A stretch of 64,000 nt of DNA from Rhodoferax sp. WC2427 (lineage in GTDB: Bacteria; Pseudomonadota; Gammaproteobacteria; Burkholderiales; Burkholderiaceae_C). Below, in pieces: positions 19,603 through 27,236 of the stretch. Made by a program: the position numbers and the translations under genes. The DNA lies in assembly GCF_040822085.1 (NCBI RefSeq), contig NZ_CP162006.1, positions 2,356,001-2,420,000 of the forward strand, in the 5' to 3' direction. Positions within the stretch are counted from its first letter, which is position 1. Each line of letters begins with the position of its first letter. Below the pieces are notes generated by a model. The model was not told the DNA's origin. It worked only from the letters and a program-made list of their open reading frames with translations, and ran no database searches.

Positions 19603-20360
19603 TCACCCCCGCACATCCGCCACCGCCTCCGCCCCAAAATCCCCCCGCCCCAAATACGCCAACACCCGCGCCGCCGCATCTCCCGGCGACGTCAGCTGCC
19701 CCTTGCGGTGCAAATCGGCAAACGCCCCCTGGTCCGCAAACGCCCCCGCGTCCGCCCCGCGCAACTGCGCCTGCATGTCGGTATCGATCACCCCCGGCGC
19801 GAGAGAGCACACCTTCGCCCCATTCACCTGCCCCGCCTCGTCCAGCGCCACGCAGCGCGTGAAGTGGTCCATCCCCGCCTTGGCCGCGCAGTAAGCGGCG
19901 GATGCCGCCATCGCCCGCCGCCCCAGCCCCGACGAAATATTCAACACCCGCCGTTGCCCCGGCCAGCCCCGCGTGGCCCCCAAAAATGCCGCCGTCAACT
20001 GCATCGGGGCCTCCAACCCCACCCGCAGCGCCTGCGCCAGGTCCGCCCCATCGGCATCCCGCAGCGGCGTGAGCTGCGCCAAGGTGCCCGCGTTGTTGAT
20101 CAGCGTCACACTGGACCACCGCGCCGCGTCCTGCTGCTGCAGCCAGGTACCCAGCCGCTGCGCCACCGGCACACTGTCTGCCAGATCCGCCTGCCACTGC
20201 TCCAGCGCACTGCCCGCCGGGGCGACCAGCTGGGCATTCGTTTGCCGCGAGATGCACACCAGATGGTGCCCCGCCTGCAGCAGTTGTTCTGCCATGGCCA
20301 GGCCCATGCCGCGCGAGGCGCCGGTGAGGATGGTGAGGTGGGGGGGAGGATGTTGGGCAT
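19603..20360 (-). CDS. Short-chain dehydrogenase/reductase with apparent frameshift near the start
   Basis: The long frame encodes a classical SDR: glycine-rich TGASRGMGLA, the NNAG motif, catalytic Ser in NISSG and Y-x3-K in AAYCAAKAG. It most resembles sepiapterin-reductase-like SDRs. The frame that carries TGASRGMG has no ATG upstream of it, only one inside the motif at 20307. A good ATG at 20360 (MPNIL) is in another frame. Adding one base to the run of seven G at 20340-20346 would join them as MPNILPPHLTILTGASRG. The gene is therefore frameshifted, phase-variable, read from an unusual start, or miscalled at one base. Confidence 0.75.
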
Positions 20361-20371
20361 GGGATTTGGGG

Positions 20372-20416
20372 TTTGTGCTTGTGGAATCAGCGTGGATAGC
20401 TATTGAATGTGTAGTG
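20372..20416 (+). repeat. Dispersed palindromic repeat, copy 5
   Basis: The copy contains GTGCTTGTGGAATCAGCGTG then GATAGCTAT and TGTGTAGTG. Its tail matches copy 6. Confidence 0.6.
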
Positions 20417-20489
20417 TTGGCCGATGGATCGTAGAAAGAAATTTTTTAGGGTCCGCTTTGGACCCAGAACAGAGACGTCGCAGCACGCA

Positions 20490-20924
20490 TTACCGCCGCC
20501 TTTGCTCAAGAATCCCGTGACGCAGGATTAGCCCGGAATCGCTTTCAGGACTACCGGGTGTCACCTGCTCCGTAACTTTCCATTGCAAGGATTCCCCTAC
20601 GCGCGTTGCTCGGCCTCGAACGACCTCTCCGTTTCTACCGCTGGTTACGGTGAGTTCCGCACTGTTACCTCGCGCCATCCCCCGCACGGTATCCTCTCCG
20701 CCCACATTGAGCCGACTACATCCTGCGGTTGCCATCTGATGGTCGCCAGTTATCTTGTTTCCGTCTTGTTTAAGTACGAACATCGCCGAGCCGCACTCGG
20801 CATTTGACTTCCTCTGTGCAGGAGAACGCAAATCAATCGTCCATGTGCCATCGAACGGCGCAGAGTAGGCGACTCCAAATCCTGACATTACCAATCCGAG
20901 GGCAAGTAAATTTAGTGGCTTCAT
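20490..20924 (-). CDS. Small secreted protein of unknown function
   Basis: This 144-residue protein has a probable signal peptide (about residues 1-21, cut after VAYS). The mature part starts with APFDGTWTIDLRSP and has alternating beta-like segments. The pattern is seen in small lipocalin-like periplasmic proteins that begin with DGTW, but I do not recognise a named family. Its ATG overlaps the stop codon of the peptidase-like gene upstream by 4 bp (ATGA), so the two are translationally coupled. A GGGTCC/GGACCC hairpin lies about 25 bp downstream at 20449-20465. Confidence 0.7.
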   Translation of the reverse strand: MKPLNLLALGLVMSGFGVAYSAPFDGTWTIDLRSPAQRKSNAECGSAMFVLKQDGNKITGDHQMATAGCSRLNVGGEDTVRGMARGNSAELTVTSGRNGEVVRGRATRVGESLQWKVTEQVTPGSPESDSGLILRHGILEQRRR

Positions 20925-21568
20925 TGAGAGCGACAGCCGAGCGGCTTCAGTGTCTGTTTCTGGCCAAATTCTGCCACCCAAAGCCCCTCAGCCGCCGCCC
21001 AAACATTGCCGCCCCCCACCCCCGCAAACCAATCCCCAAACCGCGCCCGATACCCCTGCCAAGGCTCCGCCAACACCGCACGCGGGTCGCCGCTGAGCGC
21101 GTAGGCCATGCCTTCGACGAACCACGCGGGTTTGAACATGGTGCCCAGCACGCCCAGCCGCTCGGCCTGCAACTGGTGGATCAGTTCGTGGCGAAGGTAG
21201 TAGGGTTTCCAGGCGCGCGGGCCGATGACGGTGCCCTGCGTGCCGACGGTCACGGCAGAGCGCGCACCCAGGCCGAATGCATCGGCGCAGGCGGCCGTGC
21301 TGCAGAACACCACGCGCGGGGCTTTGCGCAAGGGGGCCAGGCGGGTGGCCACAAAGCCCTGGGCCTCGGCCAGTAGCGCGGTGGCTGCAGCCAGTTGGGA
21401 CGCATCGTCCAGGCAGATCTGTGCGGTAGGGCAGGTCACCCCGGCCAGCGTGGGGGCCACCACCCGCACCGGCTTCACCACCAACCAGCTGGCCACCGGC
21501 ACGACCAGCAACAGCAAAAGGGCCAGCCGTCGCAGTGACGGCAGTTTGAACAAGTGCAGGATGGGCAT
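20921..21568 (-). CDS. Membrane-anchored protein with HExxH metallopeptidase-like motif
   Basis: This 215-residue protein has one N-terminal hydrophobic segment (about residues 14-32) that could be a signal anchor. The putative zinc site is HELIH (127-131) followed by a glutamate in WFVEGMAY (E152), the arrangement of gluzincin peptidases (MA clan). Cysteine pairs at about 46/52 and 89/94 suggest an oxidising periplasmic location. The exact family is not recognised and peptidase activity is inferred from the motif only. It is coupled to the small secreted protein downstream by an ATGA overlap. Confidence 0.75.
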   Translation of the reverse strand: MPILHLFKLPSLRRLALLLLLVVPVASWLVVKPVRVVAPTLAGVTCPTAQICLDDASQLAAATALLAEAQGFVATRLAPLRKAPRVVFCSTAACADAFGLGARSAVTVGTQGTVIGPRAWKPYYLRHELIHQLQAERLGVLGTMFKPAWFVEGMAYALSGDPRAVLAEPWQGYRARFGDWFAGVGGGNVWAAAEGLWVAEFGQKQTLKPLGCRSQ

Positions 21569-21583
21569 GAAGAAAAACCGGCC

Positions 21584-21629
21584 TCTGCGCTTATTCCATC
21601 AGCGTGAGAAGCTATGCATTGTGTAGTGG
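21584..21629 (+). repeat. Dispersed palindromic repeat, copy 6
   Basis: The copy contains GCGCTTATTCCATCAGCG then TGAGAAGCTAT and TGTGTAGTG. It lies just upstream of the peptidase-like gene. Confidence 0.7.
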
Positions 21630-21756
21630 ATTGGTGCTTGGCAACGGACGCAAAGCAAACCTATCCTACCGGCCCTTGCGCAATCCCCACAGCCTGGCTC
21701 TAATCCACCTTCGCCGACCCACCAGCGGGCCAGCACCCCACCCCACGGAGCCTCCC

Positions 21757-22158
21757 ATGCTAAAAACCTACCAAGGCAGCTGCCACTGCGGTGCCGTCCG
21801 GTTCGAGGCCGATCTGGACCTGACGCAAAACACCTACCGCTGCAACTGCTCCATCTGCAGCCGCACGCGCTTCTGGGCGGCGGTGGCGCGCGAAGAGGGC
21901 TTTCGCTTGCTGGCCGGGCAGGCGGACCTCACCCAGTACCTGTTCCACACCCGCAAGAACCAGCATTACTTTTGCAAGCACTGCGGTGTGCGGGCGTTTG
22001 GCATTGGCACCGACACGCCGATGGGCAAGATGTACGGGGTCAACGTGGGCTGCCTGGCGGGTGTGCCGGACGCCGAGCTGGCGGCCTTGCCCATCCGGTA
22101 CGTGGATGGCCGCAGCGGCGACTGGCAGGCGGTGCCGGAGTTTTGTAGCCACCTGTGA
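21757..22158 (+). CDS. GFA-family zinc-binding protein
   Basis: This 133-residue protein has the GFA fold (glutathione-dependent formaldehyde-activating enzyme-like), with zinc-binding cysteines in GSCHCGAVRFE, CNCSIC and HYFCKHCGVRAFG. The family name comes from Gfa. Many members have other or unknown roles, so activity on S-hydroxymethylglutathione is not assured. GGAG at 21747-21750 supports the ATG at 21757. A second GFA-family protein lies at 58056-58406. Confidence 0.88.
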   Translation: MLKTYQGSCHCGAVRFEADLDLTQNTYRCNCSICSRTRFWAAVAREEGFRLLAGQADLTQYLFHTRKNQHYFCKHCGVRAFGIGTDTPMGKMYGVNVGCLAGVPDAELAALPIRYVDGRSGDWQAVPEFCSHL

Positions 22159-22176
22159 AACAGGTTCCCAGCGGCC

Positions 22177-22950
22177 TTACCCCAGCACCAACGGCTTCAC
22201 CAGCATCCACACCGCGGTGCACAGCACCATCCAGGCAAACGCGGCCTGCATGCGCTTTTCGGGCAGTTTGTGGGCCACGGCGACCCCGGCGGAGACGGTG
22301 AACAGGCCGCCGATGGCCAGGGGCAGGCCCATGTTCCAGTCCACGCGTTCCGCGGCGCTGTAGGTGAGCAGGGCGATGATGGCGCTGGGGGCGACCAGGG
22401 CCAGCGACAGGCTTTGGGCCACGGTCTGCTTCTGGCGGAACCAGCCGGTGAGGATGGGGGTGGCCACCAGGCCGCCGCCCACGCCCAGCAGGCCCATGGC
22501 GCCGCCACCCACCACGCCCACCAGGGGCATGCAGCGCAGGCTGCGCGGTGGGGGCGCCACGGCGGTGGGGCTGGCCGGGGCTTTGGTCAGCAGGCGCACC
22601 GCCAGGGCCAGTAGAAAGAGGCTGAACACGGTGCGCATGGTGTCCGGCGCCAGGCGGGTCGCCACGTGGGCCACGGCCCAGGTGGTGAGGCAGGCCAGCA
22701 TGCCGATCTGCAGCGCGGTTTTCAGGGCGACGGGGTGGCGCTGGCTGTAGCGCCGCCAGGCGATCAGCAGGTTGGGCACCATCATGACCAGGGCGGTGCC
22801 CTGCGCCACGGCCTGGTCCATGCCAAAGCCCACCACCAGCAGCGGGATGACGATGATGCCGCCGCCAATGCCAAACAGCCCGCCCACAAAGCCCAGCGCA
22901 GCACCCAGCGCCAACATCATCAGGAGCGCGGGGAGGGCGGTGTGCAGCAT
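22177..22950 (-). CDS. TSUP-family membrane transporter (TauE/SafE-like)
   Basis: This 257-residue protein has about eight hydrophobic segments and the two TSUP signature repeats, GFVGGLFGIGGGIIVIPLL near the N-terminus and GGGAMGLLGVGGGLVATPIL in the middle. The family exports or imports sulfite, sulfoacetate and other sulfur or organic anions. The open frame continues far upstream, antisense to the LysR gene, but the membrane protein clearly begins at the ATG at 22950. It diverges from that LysR gene, which probably regulates it. The substrate is unknown. Confidence 0.9.
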   Translation of the reverse strand: MLHTALPALLMMLALGAALGFVGGLFGIGGGIIVIPLLVVGFGMDQAVAQGTALVMMVPNLLIAWRRYSQRHPVALKTALQIGMLACLTTWAVAHVATRLAPDTMRTVFSLFLLALAVRLLTKAPASPTAVAPPPRSLRCMPLVGVVGGGAMGLLGVGGGLVATPILTGWFRQKQTVAQSLSLALVAPSAIIALLTYSAAERVDWNMGLPLAIGGLFTVSAGVAVAHKLPEKRMQAAFAWMVLCTAVWMLVKPLVLG

Positions 22951-23022
22951 GGTGGGCCGTAGAAGTGGAGGTGCACCGATGGTACGGCGCCGCATGGCAT
23001 GCATCAATGGGCCACAATGCAA

Positions 23023-23051
23023 TTCATTCGGTACTAATATGCACGAATGAA
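23023..23051. promoter_or_regulatory. Inverted repeat at LysR start, possible operator
   Basis: TTCATTCG and CGAATGAA form a perfect 8-bp inverted repeat with a 13-base spacer. The right arm contains the LysR start codon, in the 96-bp divergent region with the TSUP transporter gene. Its role as an autoregulatory site is inferred. Confidence 0.45.
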
Positions 23052-23970
23052 AAACACGCCCGACCTCAACTTCTTCGCCACGCTGGCGCGCCAGCCCAGC
23101 CTGGCCGCCGCCTCGCTGGAGCTGGGGGTGACCCCGCCCGCCGTGAGCCGCCGCCTGGCGCAGCTGGAGCAGCGCCTGGGCGTGCGCCTGCTGAACCGCA
23201 CCACCCGACGCCTGAGCCTGACGCCCGAGGGCGAGCGCTACCTGGAGGAGGGCGGCCGCCTGCTGCGCGAGATCGAGGGGCTGGAGCGGTCGTTGGCGGC
23301 GGGGGCCGAGGTGCCGCACGGGGTGCTGCGCATCAACGCCACCTTTGGTTTTGGCCGCCGCCATTTGTCGCCCGCGATTTCGGAGTTTCGCGGGCTGTAC
23401 CCGTCGGTGGAAATCGTGCTGCAACTCACCGACCGTACGCTGGACCTGGCGGCCCACGCCATGGACATCGGCATCCACTTTGGCGAACCGCCCGACCGGC
23501 GCATCCTGGCCCGCAAGATCGCCCCGAACCGGCGTTTTTTGTGCGCCGCACCCGCCTACCTGCAGGGTCGGGCCGAGCCCACCACCCCGCGCGACCTGCA
23601 CCAGCACGAGTGCATCGTGATCCGCGAGAGCAGCACGGCCTTCAACAACTGGCAGCTCTCCGACGGGCAGCGCCAGGAAACGGTGAAGGTGTACGGCGGC
23701 CTGAGCACCAACTTTGGCGAGATCGCGGTGGACTGGGCGTTGGCCGGGCATGGCATTCTGTTGCGCTCGGAGTGGGACGTGGCCCCGTATCTGCGCTCGG
23801 GCCAGTTGCGCCGGCTGCTGGCGGGCTGGGAGGGTTCGCCGTCGGACATTTACGCCATCTACCCGCAGCGCCACCACCTGTCGTCCAAGGTGCGGCTGTT
23901 TCTGGACTTTCTGGCCGCCAAATTTGCCGACCAGCGGGCGCTGGAGGCGGCCAACACCCAGGTGTGGTGA
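23047..23970 (+). CDS. LysR-family transcriptional regulator
   Basis: This 307-residue protein has a winged helix-turn-helix (about residues 1-62: PSLAAASLELGVTPPAVSRR, then RTTRRLSLTPEG) and a substrate-binding domain of the CrgA/DmlR-type subfamily (DLAAHAMDIGIHFGEPPD). It faces the TSUP transporter gene across a short divergent promoter region that contains an inverted repeat. Control of that transporter is the simplest reading. The effector is unknown. Confidence 0.92.
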   Translation: MKNTPDLNFFATLARQPSLAAASLELGVTPPAVSRRLAQLEQRLGVRLLNRTTRRLSLTPEGERYLEEGGRLLREIEGLERSLAAGAEVPHGVLRINATFGFGRRHLSPAISEFRGLYPSVEIVLQLTDRTLDLAAHAMDIGIHFGEPPDRRILARKIAPNRRFLCAAPAYLQGRAEPTTPRDLHQHECIVIRESSTAFNNWQLSDGQRQETVKVYGGLSTNFGEIAVDWALAGHGILLRSEWDVAPYLRSGQLRRLLAGWEGSPSDIYAIYPQRHHLSSKVRLFLDFLAAKFADQRALEAANTQVW

Positions 23971-23980
23971 GGGGCTGGGC

Positions 23981-24373
23981 TTAACGGCCCGGTGGCTTGT
24001 TCAGTACTGCCGCCGCGCGGATCAGCGTCTGGAAGGCGTCTGCGTCGACGGTGTCGCCCTCGTGCAGGTCGATGGCGCGGCGGGTGTGGCCTTCCAGGCT
24101 GGCGTTGAACAGGGCCGAAGGGTCCGGCAGGCTGGCCCCCTTGGGGAAGGTGAGCTTCACGGCGGTCTTGTAGGCCTCGCCGGTGCACAGAATGCCGTGG
24201 TGCGACCAGACGGGCACGCGCCATTTCCATTCCTCCACCACGCCCGGCAGCGCTTGCAGGATCAGCGCGCGGACCCGGGCCAGCGTCTGGCCCCGCCAGC
24301 CGCCCAGTTCCTGGATGCGTGCATCAATCAATGCGGCGGGTGACTCGCCCGGGGTGGTGGTGTCCTTGGCCAT
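23981..24373 (-). CDS. DUF1801-domain protein
   Basis: This 130-residue protein matches the DUF1801 (YdhG-like) fold. Key segments are VEEWKWRVPVWSHHGILC and KTAVKLTFPKGASLPDPSALFN. The biochemical role is unknown. It converges with the LysR gene with only 10 bp between the stop codons. Confidence 0.82.
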   Translation of the reverse strand: MAKDTTTPGESPAALIDARIQELGGWRGQTLARVRALILQALPGVVEEWKWRVPVWSHHGILCTGEAYKTAVKLTFPKGASLPDPSALFNASLEGHTRRAIDLHEGDTVDADAFQTLIRAAAVLNKPPGR

Positions 24374-24406
24374 GTCGGTCCTTGCGGCTGTGGATCAAAT
24401 CCTGCC

Positions 24407-24448
24407 TTTGTGCTGATCCCATCGGCACGAGCAGCTATCAAAAAAAGA
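24407..24448 (+). repeat. Dispersed palindromic repeat, copy 7
   Basis: The copy contains GTGCTGATCCCATCGGCAC then GAGCAGCTATCAAAA. It lies between ribE and the DUF1801 gene. Confidence 0.7.
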
Positions 24449-24469
24449 GTGTGGCATGCAAGCAGCCGC

Positions 24470-25174
24470 TTACTTGGGCAATTGCGGCACGCCCACAAAA
24501 TCGTCCAGCGACAGGCCTTTTTCTTTCAGCAAGGCCTCCAGCAGCGGCTGCAGCTTGCCCAGGCTCTCGGCCACGGTTTCGCGCACAGTGTCGACCACCA
24601 CCTGGGTGCTGCGCTCGATCTCGATGTTGACCGTGTCGCCCGCCTGGATCTGGCCAAAGGTGGTGGCGCGGCGGGTTTCGGGGATCAGCCAGACCTCGAA
24701 CCAGCCCTCCTGGCGGTTCACTTCCGAGACGGTAAGGCTGGCGCCGTTGATGGCGATGTAGCCCTTGGCAAAAATATATTTGCGGAAGGCCTCGGGAATG
24801 GCGAAGCGCAGCTTGCAATTGGTGTCGGTCAGCAGCACATCGGTCAGGGTGGTGCAGAAATCCACGTGGCCCGAGAGCGGGTGGCCGCCGATTTCGGCCC
24901 CTTCCTTGGCGGCGCGCTCCACGTTCACCGTACTGCCCTGCGCATAGCGGCCCAGGGTGGTGATGTTCAGGCTTTGCAGCATCACGTCGAACGCGGCGGC
25001 GGTGCCAGACACCAGCTCGGTGACGGTGAGGCACACGCCGTCAACCGAGACGCTGGCCCCGATGGCCAGGTCCTGGCAAAAGCCGGGGGGAAACGCGAGG
25101 GTGAAGCTGCGCATGCCGTCGCGGTCTTGCAGGGCTGCAATGGTGGCGGTGGCTTGGATGATGCCTGTGAACAT
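24470..25174 (-). CDS. ribE: Riboflavin synthase, alpha subunit
   Basis: This 234-residue enzyme makes riboflavin from two molecules of 6,7-dimethyl-8-ribityllumazine. It starts with the invariant MFTGII and has two homologous lumazine-binding domains, with SVDGVCLTVTE in the first and AINGASLTVSEV in the second. The ATG at 25174 gives the family N-terminus; the longer frame is spurious. It stands alone, not in a rib operon, and I see no FMN riboswitch in the short upstream region. Confidence 0.95.
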   Translation of the reverse strand: MFTGIIQATATIAALQDRDGMRSFTLAFPPGFCQDLAIGASVSVDGVCLTVTELVSGTAAAFDVMLQSLNITTLGRYAQGSTVNVERAAKEGAEIGGHPLSGHVDFCTTLTDVLLTDTNCKLRFAIPEAFRKYIFAKGYIAINGASLTVSEVNRQEGWFEVWLIPETRRATTFGQIQAGDTVNIEIERSTQVVVDTVRETVAESLGKLQPLLEALLKEKGLSLDDFVGVPQLPK

Positions 25175-25376
25175 GGTGCGGTGCGGTAGGTAAAACCGCC
25201 ATTGTCCGCCAGCGTGGCCATGGCGCGTTGGGGCGTATGGCCCGAAACTGGATATCACCGGGCGGGGTATTTATACTAGGGGCTCACGCGCGGTGTGGAA
25301 ATGGGCCTGTTTGCTATGCCAGCCGGTACCCACCGCCCACAGGCATTTCTATTGTTTGTTTTTAATGCTATTTGTT

Positions 25377-25685
25377 ATGCCTACTACCTCGCCACTGCAG
25401 TTCCAATCCACCGAAACGTCCTCTACCTACGCCATTGCCGACGCGCTGGAAAAGCACAAGCAGGTGGCCGAAGAGATCAAGGAGGTGGCAGAGGAGCTGG
25501 GTGTGGTCCATGCGGTGCTGGACACCCAAATTCCGGGTGCGCCGCACCACGCCGATGTGGACCAGGCCGTAGCGCGCACCGATGTGCTGGAAAAGCGCCT
25601 GAACGAATCCGCCAAGGTGCTGGAAGATGCCACTGAGGCCTTGGAACAAGAGGTCAAGGCGCTGCAAGCAGGCCAAGACTCCTGA
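25377..25685 (+). CDS. Small coiled-coil protein of unknown function
   Basis: This protein of about 102 residues is mostly charged helix: heptad-like stretches such as ADALEKHKQVAEEIKEVAEE and LEKRLNESAKVLEDATEALE predict a coiled coil. No enzyme motif, membrane segment or signal is seen. The start may be the ATG at 25377 or the in-frame ATG at 25365. It converges with the GAF-domain gene, with 8 bp between the stop codons. I do not recognise a family. Confidence 0.65.
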   Translation: MPTTSPLQFQSTETSSTYAIADALEKHKQVAEEIKEVAEELGVVHAVLDTQIPGAPHHADVDQAVARTDVLEKRLNESAKVLEDATEALEQEVKALQAGQDS

Positions 25686-25693
25686 ACACGGCA

Positions 25694-26152
25694 TCAGGCC
25701 TGTGGCAAATAGCCTGGCAACAGCTGGGCGGTCTGCTGCAGCAGATCAAATTCTGCATCGGACAGCGGCAATTCCTGCACATCGAAGTGGCACAGGGTGC
25801 CCCAGAGTTCGCCCTGGGCAGTGAGCAGGGGCACGCCGTGGTAGCAGACCATCACCCCCTGGTAGGGGTGGCCGTCCAGGCGGGAGTCGGTGGCAGAGTT
25901 GGTGGTTCGGAATACACCGTCGCGCAAGACAAACTGGCAAAAACTGGTGGCCAAGGGCACTTCGGCCAGATATGCCGGGCGGATTTCGCCCTGCTTGTCC
26001 CACAGCAGCACATTGCGCAGGATGTCGCCGTCCAGACGGTAGACCGCGGTGAAGCGGTGCGCCACGCCTGCGTTCAGGTGCTGGATGGCCGCTGCAGCGC
26101 CGCGGGTTTCCAGGATCGAGGACAGGGCGGCGAGGCTTCGGATGGTGTGCAT
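25694..26152 (-). CDS. Single GAF-domain protein
   Basis: This 152-residue protein is essentially one GAF domain, with the core FTAVYRLDGDILRNVLLWDKQG, then the SFCQFVLRDG helix and WGTLCHFDVQE strand. There is no output domain, so it may bind a small ligand and act in trans on a partner. The closest type is the free-standing GAF proteins often annotated as sensor fragments. Its target is unknown. Confidence 0.8.
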   Translation of the reverse strand: MHTIRSLAALSSILETRGAAAAIQHLNAGVAHRFTAVYRLDGDILRNVLLWDKQGEIRPAYLAEVPLATSFCQFVLRDGVFRTTNSATDSRLDGHPYQGVMVCYHGVPLLTAQGELWGTLCHFDVQELPLSDAEFDLLQQTAQLLPGYLPQA

Positions 26153-26273
26153 GGCGTGAGGGGATCTGGTAGCGGGAGCGTAGAGGCCCAGTCTATGCGA
26201 GTTCTCGGTGGCGCGCCGCGGGCGGGCTGCACGGGACTATTTTTATAGCGAATTTTGTAGATACAAATAGGCT

Positions 26274-26319
26274 GCCACGCTGATAGATTGAGCGCAAGCA
26301 GCTATCAACATAATAGCAA
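26274..26319 (+). repeat. Dispersed palindromic repeat, copy 8
   Basis: The copy contains CACGCTGATAGATTGAGCG then CAAGCAGCTATCAA and ATAGCA. It lies after the pseudouridine synthase gene. Confidence 0.7.
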
Positions 26320-26332
26320 ATCCTTCCAATCT

Positions 26333-26974
26333 TCAAAAGCTGGCCGCGCAGTCCCAGCGCAGCGGGGCCCCGGTGGCCGGGTGCTGCAAGGCCAGGCTGC
26401 AGGCGTGCAGCAGCAGGCGGCCTGCCATGGCCTGTACCGCAGGCGGGGCATACAGCGCATCGCCCAGGATGGGGTGGCCGATGGCGGCCAGGTGCACGCG
26501 CAGCTGGTGCGATCTGCCGGTGATCGGCTCCAGCGCCAGCCGGGTGCGGTCCTCCAGGGCCTCCAGCACCTGCCAGCGGGTGCAGCTGGGCTTGCCGTGC
26601 TCGGGGTCGATCTTGCGCAGCGGGCGGTTCGGCCAATCCACCAAAATAGGCAGGTCAATCTGGCCCTGGTCGCCAATGGGTCGGCCCGCCACCACGGCGG
26701 TGTAGCGTTTGTCCACCGCGCGGTTGGCAAAGGCGGCGTTGAGGATGCGCTGCATGGCGATGCCGCGGGCCATCACTACCAGGCCCGAAGTGGCCATGTC
26801 CAGCCGGTGCACCACCAGCGCGTCGGGATAGGCCCGCTGGGCCCGGGCGCTCAGGCAGTCTTGCTTGTCGGGGCCCCGGCCAGGTACCGAGAGCAGGCCG
26901 CTGGGCTTGTGGAAGACGAGGAGGTGGTCGTCGGCATAGACGGTATCCAGGCCCAAGGGCTCAGAGGTTGCCAC
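26333..26974 (-). CDS. RluA-family pseudouridine synthase
   Basis: This 213-residue enzyme isomerises uridine to pseudouridine in RNA. The catalytic motif HRLDMATSG is at residues 56-64 with nucleophile D59, and the later RxxxR-type segment [22 protein letters not shown] is also typical. Its size is that of the small RluA group (RluA or TruC type) without an S4 domain. The RNA target cannot be decided. Its start overlaps the end of the VF530-type gene by 14 bp, so it probably shares the histidine-kinase transcript. Confidence 0.9.
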   Translation of the reverse strand: MATSEPLGLDTVYADDHLLVFHKPSGLLSVPGRGPDKQDCLSARAQRAYPDALVVHRLDMATSGLVVMARGIAMQRILNAAFANRAVDKRYTAVVAGRPIGDQGQIDLPILVDWPNRPLRKIDPEHGKPSCTRWQVLEALEDRTRLALEPITGRSHQLRVHLAAIGHPILGDALYAPPAVQAMAGRLLLHACSLALQHPATGAPLRWDCAASF

Positions 26975-27236
26975 GGCGTTGTTCGCGCTGCATGAACAAG
27001 AATAGGCCTTCGACCTTTTCCCGCGCCCAAGGGGTTTTGCGCAGGAACTTCAGGCTGGAGGCGATGCTGGGGTCGCTGGTGAAGCAGCGGATGTTGATCT
27101 GCTGGCCCAAACCCTCCCAGCCGTAGACGCTGACCAGCTCGGTGAGGATGGCCTCCAGCGTCAGGCCGTGCAGGGGGTTGCGGGCTTGCTTTTCAGGCGG
27201 GGTGGGGGTGGGGATGTCAGGGGTATCGGTGCTCAT
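26961..27236 (-). CDS. VF530-family small protein
   Basis: This 91-residue protein has a variable proline-rich start and the conserved VF530 core: [47 protein letters not shown]. The VF530 fold resembles DNA-binding proteins, but its function is not established. The ATG at 27236 overlaps the stop of the hybrid histidine kinase gene by 4 bp (ATGA). A longer same-frame ORF reaching back into the kinase gene was rejected. Confidence 0.85.
   Translation of the reverse strand: MSTDTPDIPTPTPPEKQARNPLHGLTLEAILTELVSVYGWEGLGQQINIRCFTSDPSIASSLKFLRKTPWAREKVEGLFLFMQREQRRGNL

Noticed and set aside
20449..20465. GGGTCC/GGACCC hairpin considered as a terminator
   Set aside because: On the relevant minus strand it is followed by an A-rich, not T-rich, stretch.
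22951..23877. N-terminal extension of the TSUP gene antisense to the LysR gene
   Set aside because: The transporter N-terminus is typical from the ATG at 22950. The extension is a low-complexity shadow.
24470..25300. FMN riboswitch upstream of riboflavin synthase
   Set aside because: None of the characteristic conserved segments is present in the short upstream region.
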